Positions 7,899-15,685 of a DNA stretch of 64,000 bases are shown here, one piece after another. Every line of letters begins with the position of its first letter. The first letter of the stretch is position 1. A model generated the notes under the pieces. It saw only the letters and a program-made list of their open reading frames with translations. It had not been told where the DNA came from and ran no database searches. This DNA is from Paenibacillus cookii. Lineage in GTDB: Bacteria > Bacillota > Bacilli > Paenibacillales > Paenibacillaceae. The stretch covers positions 1 to 64,000 of the forward strand of contig NZ_BORW01000023.1 in NCBI RefSeq assembly GCF_018333375.1. Reading direction: 5' to 3'. Position numbers and translations under genes: made by a program.

Positions 7899-8177
7899 TT
7901 AATCCTCGTCCACGGCAATTCCTTTATCCATCAGATAATCCATCTCGGCATCGAGCACGGCTTCGACGGTCATTTCATCCAATTTGACGTCTTTGCGGCT
8001 CATGACATAGTCGACCAAATCGTCGCTGTCGATTTCCACTTCGCCATGTTCATTCGCTTCGGCAGTGTTGATGTACGTCTTTTCATGTTTCAGGACAACC
8101 CTGATGCTCTCGGGCTCAGCGCCCGTCTCAGCCGCTATGTACTGCACAAGCTCCTGCTCGTTGATTGTGCCGCTCAT
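7899..8177 (-). CDS. Small acidic protein of unknown function
   Basis: Protein of 92 residues, very rich in Glu and Asp (C-terminus GIAVDED), with no membrane segment or cysteine. AGGAG lies 10 bases before the ATG and a terminator follows, so it is a real one-gene unit. Predicted mostly helical with two repeated short acidic helices (DDLVDYVMSRKDV and VLDAEMDYLMDKG). No family recognised. Confidence 0.7.
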   Translation of the reverse strand: MSGTINEQELVQYIAAETGAEPESIRVVLKHEKTYINTAEANEHGEVEIDSDDLVDYVMSRKDVKLDEMTVEAVLDAEMDYLMDKGIAVDED

Positions 8178-8556
8178 GGCTTTTCATCTCCTTATTTCAT
8201 GTCCTAGGGAACATTGTAACATAAAAAGCGTCCGTTTCCATTTTTTCATGCAGCATTTTTACAAAATTTACAAAACTTTAACAGGAATCCGGACCGTCCG
8301 GCTCACAAGATCACCCGGCGGAGAATCCGGCCCACCCGCCAGCGATGCAGAGGAAAATGCATCAATCTGTAGTTTTCCCATCTCATCGCTTCTTTAAGCA
8401 GCCTGAGGTTCATAAGATTGGCAGAGAGCTATTCCCATTCAGTGACTTGTATTCCGCGCAAACGCGAAAAGCGCCCACATCATCCGAAAAATCATGTAAA
8501 ATGGGAACATCCAAGAGAAAAAGAATTTCGGCAAGAGGAAGGCAGGAGTCAACATC
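8178..8556. other. Intergenic, promoter region only
   Basis: Holds a short palindrome CCGGAC-C-GTCCGG near 8296 and an AT-rich stretch close to the YedE gene. No coding frame with a ribosome site is visible. Confidence 0.4.
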
Positions 8557-9756
8557 GTGTTCAAAAAAGCAATCGATACATACTGGAGTCCTTACCTGGT
8601 GATGGCGATCGCCGGCGTGCTGAGCGCGCTGTACTTCGGCATCACCGGCACCGTCTGGGCCGTGACCGGCGAATTTACCCGTCTGGGAGGACATATCCTC
8701 GAATGGTTCGGCGTGGACGTTTCGGGCTGGGCCTATTTTAACCTAGTCCATATGGAAGGAACGACGTTCACCCGCACGGACGGCTGGATCGTCTGGGGCA
8801 TGTTCATCGGCGCGCTGCTGATGGTGCTGCTCAGCAACAATTTCAAAATCCGGATGCCCCGCCAAAAGCGCCGCCTGCTGCAGGGGCTGATCGGCGGGTT
8901 CGTGGCCGGCTTCGGGGCGCGCATGGCGCTCGGCTGCAACCTCGCCGCGTTTTTTACCGGCGTGCCGCAGTTTTCGCTGCATGCCTGGTTGTTTATCGTG
9001 GCGACGGCCGTCGGCACCTTCGCGGGCGCCAAAATCGTCGGCACGTCGTGGTGGAAGGGCAAGCCGGTTCTGCAAAAGGGCAACACGGCCCACATCGTCA
9101 AGGAACGCAAAAAAATCCAGCCCTACATCGGCGGCCTCATCGGGCTGGCTTATGCCGGACTGATCATCTATTTTTACGCGGACGGCAAAACGATGCTCGG
9201 CACCGCCACCTTGTTCGGCGCGGGTTTTGGCATTTTGATTGAAAGAGGGCAAATTTGCTTCACTTCCGCATTCCGCGATTTGTGGATCAGCGGGCGCGCC
9301 ACGATGACCAAAGCGATTACGCTGGGCATGGCGGTCAGCTCGGTCGTCACCTTGATCATCATCGTCGCCGGCGGGATGGACCCCGTCACCAAAATAGCGG
9401 CGCCAAGCACGCTGATCGGCGGTTTGTTGTTCGGCATCGGCATCGTCATGGCCGGCGGCTGCGAAACCGGGATGATGTACCGTTTGATGGAGGGGCAGGT
9501 CGTGTTCCTGCCGGTGTTTATCGGCAACATTGCCGGAGCCACCGCGCTGGCGTACGGATGGGATCATCTCGGCATTCAGAAGGCGCTGGTGTCGATGGGC
9601 AAACCGGTCAACCTGATCGAAGCCATGGGCCCCGCCTGGGCGCTCATCCTTACGCTTGTCCTGCTGGCGGCGGGCTTCGTCACGGCCGTCCTTTGGCAAA
9701 AAAATTACCGCTTCGGCGTCGGTTTCAAGAAAGGAGAAACGCATCATGTCCATTGA
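8557..9756 (+). CDS. yedE: YedE/YeeE family membrane transporter (selenium/sulfur)
   Basis: Inner-membrane protein of 399 residues with about ten helices and two related halves. Each half carries the conserved YeeE motifs: GARMALGCN and GGCETGMM, the Cys that thiosulfate-channel relatives use for substrate relay, and RGQICFTSAFRD. Start is GTG 8557, with AGGAG 8 bases upstream. It overlaps the next gene, a TusA-like YedF, by 11 bases. The YedE-YedF pair is associated with selenium metabolism in genomes, whereas YeeE-YeeD pairs carry thiosulfate. The N-terminal insert (about residues 40-75) is typical of the selenium-linked form. Substrate is inferred. Confidence 0.87.
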   Translation: MFKKAIDTYWSPYLVMAIAGVLSALYFGITGTVWAVTGEFTRLGGHILEWFGVDVSGWAYFNLVHMEGTTFTRTDGWIVWGMFIGALLMVLLSNNFKIRMPRQKRRLLQGLIGGFVAGFGARMALGCNLAAFFTGVPQFSLHAWLFIVATAVGTFAGAKIVGTSWWKGKPVLQKGNTAHIVKERKKIQPYIGGLIGLAYAGLIIYFYADGKTMLGTATLFGAGFGILIERGQICFTSAFRDLWISGRATMTKAITLGMAVSSVVTLIIIVAGGMDPVTKIAAPSTLIGGLLFGIGIVMAGGCETGMMYRLMEGQVVFLPVFIGNIAGATALAYGWDHLGIQKALVSMGKPVNLIEAMGPAWALILTLVLLAAGFVTAVLWQKNYRFGVGFKKGETHHVH

Positions 9757-9973
9757 TTATACGCTTGATCTTCGCGGGGAATCGTGTCCTTACCCGGTCA
9801 TTTATACCCTGGAAACGCTGCAGGGAATGAAAAAAGGGGAGCTGCTGCAAGTCATTGCCGATTGCCCCGCGGCATTCCGCAACGTGCCGGAGGAGGTCGT
9901 CAAACACGGCTACACGCTGGAACGGGAGCCGGTCAAAAACGGCCGCGAGCTTCTGTTTTATATCAGAGCCTAG
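9746..9973 (+). CDS. yedF: TusA/SirA-like sulfurtransferase (YedF type)
   Basis: Protein of 75 residues with the TusA fold signature LDLRGESCPYPV; the Cys of C-P-x-P is the persulfide or selenide carrier. Start ATG 9746 has GGAG 9 bases upstream and lies inside the 3' end of yedE, giving translational coupling. It probably receives the chalcogen that YedE imports and hands it to an enzyme not encoded here. Confidence 0.88.
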   Translation: MSIDYTLDLRGESCPYPVIYTLETLQGMKKGELLQVIADCPAAFRNVPEEVVKHGYTLEREPVKNGRELLFYIRA

Positions 9974-10028
9974 ACATAACGCCCCTGTAAAGCGGCGCCT
10001 GCGGCTTCATAGCCAATGCAGGATGCAA

Positions 10029-10066
10029 AAAAGGATTAGGTGCGACTCTCCCGCCCTAATCCTTTT
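10029..10066. terminator. Bidirectional terminator between convergent genes
   Basis: Perfect 12-bp arms AAAAGGATTAGG and complement. It terminates yedEF and also covers the last codons of the convergent gene ending at 10056. Confidence 0.8.
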
Positions 10067-10475
10067 CGATATCTAAATGTTCCGCTACCCAAGCCATAAA
10101 CGGAACACGTCCCGGCACGTCCAAATCCTTCAAATGAATAAATACGTCGCGGTCGGCCTTCATCATGATTCGGATCCAATGATCGTAAATCTGTACCTTC
10201 TCCACGTCTTTGACCTCGAGCGTCCGGGTTGCTTGAACATTCGCGATCGTGACCTTGCCGTCCTGAATGCGGATATAACGGGCATAAACGTGCAAGAACC
10301 GGAAAGACAGCAGTACGAGCGCCGCCATCAGAATCACGTTCCAGACGCCCTCCGTCCAGGTATAGTCCGAGGACCACTGCAGCAGGAGCCGAGTCAATGC
10401 CGCCAGCAGCAGCAGTCCAAACAGCGCAATGTTCATCTTGTTGCCTTTAAATTGTGCAGTCATCGTTTGAAACAT
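10056..10475 (-). CDS. Membrane protein with PH-like cytoplasmic domain
   Basis: Protein of 139 residues. Two hydrophobic helices (about residues 14-32 and 43-62) are followed by a beta-rich domain (YIRIQDGKVTI, TLEVKDVEKVQIYD, FIHLKDL) resembling bacterial PH domains such as YdbS/YdbT. Function unknown. The start is uncertain between ATG 10475 and ATG 10463; neither has ideal ribosome spacing. Confidence 0.65.
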   Translation of the reverse strand: MFQTMTAQFKGNKMNIALFGLLLLAALTRLLLQWSSDYTWTEGVWNVILMAALVLLSFRFLHVYARYIRIQDGKVTIANVQATRTLEVKDVEKVQIYDHWIRIMMKADRDVFIHLKDLDVPGRVPFMAWVAEHLDIEKD

Positions 10476-10562
10476 CCCTATCCTATGATTTCTTTTCTGC
10501 CCAAATATGGGAACAGGTCTTCACTATAACCCTATTTGACGTGCCTGCACAAGTCGATCGTT

Positions 10563-10599
10563 AAAAAAAGCCCCCCGCCTGCATCCGGGAAAGGGGAGC
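10563..10599 (-). terminator. Second terminator downstream of oxidoreductase
   Basis: GCTCCCC / GGGGGGC stem followed by seven T on the minus strand. Confidence 0.6.
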
Positions 10600-10634
10600 A
10601 CGTAGCACGTATCGCAGGTTTGCCCTCCGGCCAA

Positions 10635-10671
10635 TGCAAAAAGCCCCTCCCGGATTTCCGGAAGAGGCCTT
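10635..10671 (-). terminator. Terminator of oxidoreductase gene
   Basis: GCCTCTTCCGGA-loop-TCCGGGAGGGGC stem followed by TTTTTG on the minus strand, 70-110 bases after the stop. A second terminator follows in tandem. Confidence 0.7.
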
Positions 10672-10742
10672 CGCGCGAGCTTATCGATTTTAACGGTACG
10701 CTTGCCGTTTTCTCCGCATCCCGCGAGCTCACGACGCGCAGC

Positions 10743-11750
10743 TTACCCTACTTTAACGAGCATTTTGCCGAGGTTCGCGCCCTCGAACAACTTCAGGAAA
10801 GCGTCAATGACATGATCGAACCCTTCGATGACCGTTTCCTCATATTTCAGCTTGCCTTCAGACAGCCATTTGCCAAGCTCCACCATTCCTTCCTGCTGCC
10901 GGGAAGCATAGTCTCCAAGAACAAAACCTTTCATCAGCGAGCGGGTCTTGATGATTTTCGTTTGAATGCGAGGACCTACATCCGCGTCCGTGGTGTTGTA
11001 GGAGGAGATGGCGCCGCAAAGCGGAATCCGCGCATAGTCGTTCAGCAGGTTCATGACCGCGTCCGATACCGGGCCGCCGACGTTGTCGAAATAAACGTCC
11101 ACGCCGTTCGGGCAGGCTTCCGCCAGCGCTTTGTCCAAATCCGCCGTCTTGTAGTTGACCGCAGCGTCAAAGCCAAGCTCGTTCACGAGATAAGCGCATT
11201 TTTCGTCCGTTCCGGCGATGCCGACGGCGCGCGCGCCTTTGATTTTCGCAATTTGGCCGACAAGCATGCCGACGGCGCCGGCGGCGCCGGAGACGACGAC
11301 GGTTTCTCCCGCCTTCGGCTGGCCGATGTCGAGCAGTCCGAAGTAGGCGGTGAGCCCCGTTAGGCCAAGCACGCTCAAGTAAGCGGACAACGGCGCGATG
11401 GATTCGTCGACCTTGCGGACAAGCTTCGCGTCCACCACGTTGTACAGCTGCCAGCCCAGCATGCCGATCACTTTGTCTCCCGGCTTGAACTGATCGGATT
11501 TGGACTCGACGATCTCCCCGACGATGCCTCCGCTAATCACTTCATTCAGACGATACGGCTCGACATAAGATTTGGCATCGCTCATCCGGCCGCGCATGTA
11601 GGGATCGACGGACAGGTAGATGGAACGGACCACGACTTGCCCCTCGGCTGGAGCCTGAACGGGCGCTTCGCGGAATTCGAAATTGTCCATGGAAGGCATG
11701 CCGACCGGACGGGATACAAAAACGATGGATTTATTCATTAGCTGACTCAT
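10743..11750 (-). CDS. NADP-dependent oxidoreductase, YfmJ/CurA-like
   Basis: Medium-chain dehydrogenase/reductase of 335 residues without the zinc site, of the leukotriene B4 dehydrogenase / curcumin reductase branch. These enzymes reduce the double bond of alpha,beta-unsaturated ketones and aldehydes with NADPH. Motifs: SVDPYMRGRM near the N-terminus (branch signature) and the nucleotide loop VVSGAAGAVGMLVGQ. GGAG lies 13 bases before the ATG, slightly far. It follows an ArsR gene on the same strand with a 30-bp palindrome in between; co-regulation by that ArsR protein in response to electrophiles or quinones is plausible. Confidence 0.88.
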   Translation of the reverse strand: MSQLMNKSIVFVSRPVGMPSMDNFEFREAPVQAPAEGQVVVRSIYLSVDPYMRGRMSDAKSYVEPYRLNEVISGGIVGEIVESKSDQFKPGDKVIGMLGWQLYNVVDAKLVRKVDESIAPLSAYLSVLGLTGLTAYFGLLDIGQPKAGETVVVSGAAGAVGMLVGQIAKIKGARAVGIAGTDEKCAYLVNELGFDAAVNYKTADLDKALAEACPNGVDVYFDNVGGPVSDAVMNLLNDYARIPLCGAISSYNTTDADVGPRIQTKIIKTRSLMKGFVLGDYASRQQEGMVELGKWLSEGKLKYEETVIEGFDHVIDAFLKLFEGANLGKMLVKVG

Positions 11751-11870
11751 GAAAAAGAAACATCTCCTATGTTCTTATTTTGTGGTTCAAGGATGGTATA
11801 AGATCCTTCATTCAAAAGAAAACCTTCAGCAGATGGCGCGCAAAACTCCATGGCTTTGACAGTCTTGAGT

Positions 11871-11900
11871 CAGATAGTTTTAAAACTTTAAAACTATCTG
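11871..11900. promoter_or_regulatory. 30-bp perfect palindrome, candidate ArsR operator
   Basis: Perfect 14-bp arms CAGATAGTTTTAAA and complement with a 2-bp centre. It lies between the ArsR stop and the oxidoreductase start. It is AT-rich with no T-tract, so an operator is more likely than a terminator. Confidence 0.65.
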
Positions 11901-11924
11901 CCGGAAATAAGGGTTTCCCGTCCA

Positions 11925-12215
11925 TCATAAGGTGTCCAGGAAACCCGGCAAAAATTCGTTAAACGTATCCTCTTTGAGTTGGCTGAGCCGATTTTGGCCC
12001 GCACGGCTCACGTCGATCAAGTCGGCTTCGTATAAAATTTTGAGATGGTACGACACGTTGGACTTGTCCATTCCCATCGCTTCCCCGATCGTCCCGCAGG
12101 TGTTGTTGCTGCGGTGGGCACGCAGGTAACGAATCATTTCAATCCGTTTTACTTCCGACAGCGCCTTGAAAATTTTGGCCCGCTTTTCGTCTTCTTTTGA
12201 TAGTTTGATTGTCAT
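11925..12215 (-). CDS. ArsR family HTH regulator
   Basis: Protein of 96 residues that is almost entirely a winged helix-turn-helix: LSEVKRIEMIRYLRA, then IGEAMGMDKSNVSYHLKIL (recognition helix) and a beta wing. The metal-binding Cys pair of ArsR/SmtB (E-L-C-V-C) is absent; the single Cys is in SNNTCGTIGEA, so a redox or electrophile sensor of the YodB/QsrR kind in logic is possible. No ribosome site precedes the ATG, and the -10 element ends six bases before it, so the transcript may be leaderless. Confidence 0.85.
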   Translation of the reverse strand: MTIKLSKEDEKRAKIFKALSEVKRIEMIRYLRAHRSNNTCGTIGEAMGMDKSNVSYHLKILYEADLIDVSRAGQNRLSQLKEDTFNEFLPGFLDTL

Positions 12216-12221
12216 ACAACT

Positions 12222-12250
12222 ATACTAGTACCCGCTTTGGAAGAAGTCAA
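12222..12250 (-). promoter_or_regulatory. ArsR-gene promoter, apparently leaderless
   Basis: -35 TTGACT (12245-12250), 17-bp spacer, -10 TAGTAT (12222-12227), then six bases to the ATG at 12215. The expected start site therefore falls on or next to the A of ATG. Confidence 0.55.
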
Positions 12251-12349
12251 ACCGCCAAGGCTTCCTTTTTATGGTTGACGGGACATCCAATGTGCCTCAA
12301 GGGCCGCCGCTAAGTTTTATCGATATAGGAGTGCGTCGCTTACTCTTGC

Positions 12350-14596
12350 TTATTTCCGTTCCATCAAATATTGAACGATCTTCTGTTCCTCCGGACCCTG
12401 GCCCGTGAACTGTGCTTGGTAGCATACGCCCTCGTCCAACCAGAAATAGCTGACCAGATCGGTTTCGTTCGGGCTGCTTAACGGACCGTCCACTTTGTAT
12501 TTGTCCGACCGGAGAACTTCCCTGCCGTCAATGAGAATCGGCTGCAGCTTCACCTTGTTACGCTCGCCGTCGATTCGCGTGAAGGAGACCGTATTGCCTT
12601 TTTTCATATCCTCGTACATCTGCCCGTTCAGCATTTGCGTGAATTTGACGCTCTTAATGCCCGAAGTCTTTTTCTCTTTATCCGTTTTGTCCCGGTCCTT
12701 CGGGTTGTAGGTTACTGCAAGCAGCTTCCGCATGGAATCCGCTTGATTTTCCGGATAGTTGAAGTTTACTTTTCTCGAAACATACGATCCGGTGGCGATG
12801 AAACCTCCGGGCAGCCGGCGCGGAAAAACGGCGTTGTAACCGATCAGTTTTTGCGCCCGCCGGATATCTTCGGTATCAAATAGAAAGTTGATGGTTTTCC
12901 CGTGATAGTCATTGTTTTCATACCGATGGTTCAGCTCCGCATCCGGGGATTTCATGGATGAAATCATCGCCTCTAGGTCGCTGCTCGGCAGCCGATCTAA
13001 GCACTCCATTTGATACGTGACGCCTTGATCCTTCCAGACGTAGTAGTACTGCTCCGGCTGCCCTTTCCACCCGGTCATGCGGATAGTAATTTTAAGGCCG
13101 TTTACGCCCGGGAGCGCAATCGGCTCTTTTTCGACGACGAGACCGGCCTTTTCATCGTAGTTGCCTTTTTCGCCTTCGGCGATCCTTTCATAGGCTTCCT
13201 GCAAACCGGAGCTGCGCGTCATGTTCAAGATAATATGTCCAAATGTCGTCGTCTCGTTCGCTTTTAAGAAATCGAACCGGATCTCGGAGCCGGCCGACGA
13301 CGTGTGAGGTTTTGAATCAAACGTCACGGCGTCAAAATGATAGCCTTCCGGCAGCTTCGCGGGCACCTTAAACGGGAAAGGCGCCATACGCGCCGCTTTC
13401 TCCAGGTTATCATATTCGCGAAATTCTTCCGGAAACAGTACCTCATTCCCGCCCCTTTCGGCATGAACCCACTCGGCACCGTCCGCTTCCGTTACCTTTC
13501 CGTTGGTCAGCGTTAAGGTGCCGATCAGCAGCATAAGCAGGATCGCCAGCATGGAAAATTTATAAGAACCCTTTTTAAAAGATTGAATCATCCGAATCCT
13601 CCTCACAATGTCCTTTTCGCCGGTCAAGCCCTTAAAATACAGCAGCTGAGTCTGGCTTCCCCGTGAAGAGTAACGTTTCAAAAAACTGATGATCGTCATG
13701 CCGTAGGCCACGGCCTCCGTTTCGCCCAGCGCCTCGAGGACGCAGGCATCGCATGCCAGCTCGCGGTCGGCCTTCATTCTCCGGATGATCAGCCACGCAA
13801 ACGGGTTCATCCAATGAACGGCAAGGACCAGGCTGCCCAGCATGTTCCAGGCCGTATCTTTTCTTTTGTAATGGGCCAGTTCATGCGCGATGACATGCTT
13901 CAGCCGGGCAGCATCTTCCGGTTCATGACCGAACCCTTCGGGCAGGTAAACGGCAGGACGCCGGATTCCCGTGATGTACGGACTGCGAACCGACCTTCCC
14001 GAATAAACGGAAACCTCCCGCTTGATCGAAAATAAACGGCGGCATTCCCCCACTACGTTCAGGATGTCAGGGTCGGCGACGCGAAGGAAATGTCTATGCC
14101 TCCCCTTCATTCGCAGCAAATACATCAAATGATAGGATAAAAAGGCTGCAACGCCCGCCAGCCAAACGACGGACCATACGCGCACCATGGGATGCGATTC
14201 GGTTCCGGCGGCCGCCGCTCTCTTTGGGGAGTCTTGCGGCACGAAGGTTTGCGGGATGTTCCCGTCACGTGCTTTCGTTGTATAATGTGGTTGGATCAAT
14301 GTACTTTGTTTGCTGTTTTCGGCTTCGGGAGCAGGTTCGTCCTGCGAAAACAAAAGCCCGGAAACAGCCTTTTTTATGTCTGCGGCTTCGGGCATCATGT
14401 TGAACAAACTGACCGGGCTTTCCGGAACTACCGGCAGCATCAGCCTGGCCAGAACGATCAGCCATAACGCATACCTTAGACGGGCGCCAATACGCCTGCG
14501 CAGGACATGCTGGACCGCCATGACCAGCACAGCGGCGAGACTTGCCGTCAACGTGGATAGGGCGAACCATCCGAAGAGGCTTTCGGCTACACTCAT
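12350..14596 (-). CDS. BlaR1/MecR1-like M56 metallopeptidase sensor
   Basis: Membrane protein of about 748 residues. The N-terminal M56 domain has several helices and the zinc motif HELAH (in VIAHELAHYKRKD, near residue 240). A further helix (LAILLMLLIGTLTL) leads to an outer region of about 370 residues. That region is not a penicillin-binding domain: it has two DUF4367-like modules (LPEGYHF...YYYVWKDQGVTY and LPGGFIA...SYFWLDEGVCY). In BlaR1 systems the peptidase cleaves the BlaI repressor after the sensor binds its signal. Start ATG 14596 with GAGG at 9 bases is preferred to 14611. It follows the BlaI-type gene by 28 bases. The signal is unknown but probably not a beta-lactam. Confidence 0.85.
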   Translation of the reverse strand: MSVAESLFGWFALSTLTASLAAVLVMAVQHVLRRRIGARLRYALWLIVLARLMLPVVPESPVSLFNMMPEAADIKKAVSGLLFSQDEPAPEAENSKQSTLIQPHYTTKARDGNIPQTFVPQDSPKRAAAAGTESHPMVRVWSVVWLAGVAAFLSYHLMYLLRMKGRHRHFLRVADPDILNVVGECRRLFSIKREVSVYSGRSVRSPYITGIRRPAVYLPEGFGHEPEDAARLKHVIAHELAHYKRKDTAWNMLGSLVLAVHWMNPFAWLIIRRMKADRELACDACVLEALGETEAVAYGMTIISFLKRYSSRGSQTQLLYFKGLTGEKDIVRRIRMIQSFKKGSYKFSMLAILLMLLIGTLTLTNGKVTEADGAEWVHAERGGNEVLFPEEFREYDNLEKAARMAPFPFKVPAKLPEGYHFDAVTFDSKPHTSSAGSEIRFDFLKANETTTFGHIILNMTRSSGLQEAYERIAEGEKGNYDEKAGLVVEKEPIALPGVNGLKITIRMTGWKGQPEQYYYVWKDQGVTYQMECLDRLPSSDLEAMISSMKSPDAELNHRYENNDYHGKTINFLFDTEDIRRAQKLIGYNAVFPRRLPGGFIATGSYVSRKVNFNYPENQADSMRKLLAVTYNPKDRDKTDKEKKTSGIKSVKFTQMLNGQMYEDMKKGNTVSFTRIDGERNKVKLQPILIDGREVLRSDKYKVDGPLSSPNETDLVSYFWLDEGVCYQAQFTGQGPEEQKIVQYLMERK

Positions 14597-14624
14597 TTGG
14601 AATGACCTCATTTGATTTCAAATT

Positions 14625-15032
14625 TCACGGTTTTGGCCGTGATGCGTCCTGCGAACCTTTTCCCTGCTTTTCCGTCAAAATCCGCTGCAAACGTTCGATC
14701 TCCTGATCGGAAAGCGGGGTTTCTTCCAAAAAATTGGTCATCATCAGCCCGGCCGCCCCGTTAAAGACGCGGTTGAGAAAAGACCGGCTTTCCGCCCTCA
14801 CGCATTCCTTTTCCGAAATGAGCGGGGAATACAGGTAGCTTCGCCCCGACTTTTCATAGCCAAGCGCTTTCTTTTTCACCAGCCGATTGATAAAGGTCCT
14901 CACGGTCTGATCGCTCCATCCCATGCCTTCCGGCAGCTTGTGCGCGATTTGCTCGGCGGTCAGCGGGTTCTCCTTCCAGACGATTTTCATGATTTCCCAT
15001 TCCGACTCCGAAATTTTCGGCATTGCCTCCAT
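14625..15032 (-). CDS. blaI: BlaI/MecI-type repressor
   Basis: Protein of 135 residues. The winged helix (SESEWEIMKIVW, IAHKLPEGMGWSDQTVRTFI) and the C-terminal dimerisation helices match the BlaI/MecI/CopY family, and SFLNRVFNGAAG is the usual cleavage/dimer region. Start ATG 15032 has AGGAGG 8 bases away. It is first in an operon with the M56 sensor and has two family operator boxes in its own promoter. No beta-lactamase gene is in the window, so other targets must lie elsewhere. Confidence 0.9.
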   Translation of the reverse strand: MEAMPKISESEWEIMKIVWKENPLTAEQIAHKLPEGMGWSDQTVRTFINRLVKKKALGYEKSGRSYLYSPLISEKECVRAESRSFLNRVFNGAAGLMMTNFLEETPLSDQEIERLQRILTEKQGKGSQDASRPKP

Positions 15033-15066
15033 CCTCTTCACCTCCTTTCCGATGGAGTTTAACTAT

Positions 15067-15076
15067 TACAAATGTA
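15067..15076. promoter_or_regulatory. BlaI operator box 1
   Basis: TACA-AA-TGTA, the BlaI/MecI consensus, abutting the -10 (TATATT, 15077-15082 region). Confidence 0.8.
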
Positions 15077-15105
15077 AATATAACGGATATCCCAAGCTAT
15101 TACAA
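15077..15105 (-). promoter_or_regulatory. Promoter of the blaI operon
   Basis: -35 TTGTAA (15100-15105) and -10 TATATT (15077-15082), 17-bp spacing. The -35 lies inside operator box 2 and box 1 starts right after the -10. Confidence 0.6.
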
Positions 15106-15110
15106 TTGTA
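15101..15110. promoter_or_regulatory. BlaI operator box 2
   Basis: TACA-AT-TGTA consensus, 34 bp centre to centre from box 1 and covering the -35. Confidence 0.8.
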
Positions 15111-15127
15111 AATTTTAAAAAAGCAAA

Positions 15128-15170
15128 ATAAAAAGCGTGCCCGGCAAGTCTGCAAGACTTCCTGCACGCC
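15128..15170 (-). terminator. Terminator of the WYL/effector-domain operon
   Basis: GCGTGC...GCACGC outer stem with inner AAGTC/GACTT, followed by TTTTTA on the minus strand. Confidence 0.75.
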
Positions 15171-15176
15171 ATAACA

Positions 15177-15662
15177 TCAACGCGATTCTTTGACAGCCAC
15201 AAAAATGTCCACGACGGCATCCGCCGAATGAAAATCGCGTACCTCATACCGCTCGAAATCGCCGGAATACGTCCGCTCCAGCTCCGCGTTTTGAAAAAAC
15301 GCCCAGATCTCCTGCCACAGTTCGATCACCACCCGCTGTACCGGTCCCCGCTTCGACGTAAACTTGATGTATGCCGCTTCCGGGACCGCCGCGGAATTTT
15401 CTCCCCGTCCGCTTACGGCCCGTTCCGTCTCATGGCCAAGCAGCAGCGTGTACTCCCCGTTTACGTCGCTTTCGTAGTCGGTATATAAGGCGTATAGAAC
15501 AGACGGATTTTTAAGTCCCGGCTTCTGCTGAAGCCCGCTGGCGAAATATCGCTCCCATAAGGACGGTATTTGAGCTTCCGGACCGCTTTCCCGCAGGTTG
15601 GACGTCCGAACGGCGACCCCTGTCAGCGTCATGGCAGGCATATGCGTCATGGTTTCATGCAT
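15177..15662 (-). CDS. GyrI-like effector-binding domain protein
   Basis: Protein of 161 residues forming a stand-alone effector-binding domain. Features: the N-terminal MPAMTLTGVAVRTSN strand, IPSLWERYF helix, LYALYTDYESDVNGEYTLLLG core and a C-terminal FERYE. No DNA-binding segment is present, so it likely binds small molecules or acts with the adjacent regulator. The ATG at 15662 has a rather distant GGAG (13 bases); the frame is open to 15695, which overlaps the WYL gene. It is co-transcribed with that gene. Confidence 0.78.
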   Translation of the reverse strand: MHETMTHMPAMTLTGVAVRTSNLRESGPEAQIPSLWERYFASGLQQKPGLKNPSVLYALYTDYESDVNGEYTLLLGHETERAVSGRGENSAAVPEAAYIKFTSKRGPVQRVVIELWQEIWAFFQNAELERTYSGDFERYEVRDFHSADAVVDIFVAVKESR

Positions 15663-15685
15663 GGTTTGGTTACATCTCCTTTGGA

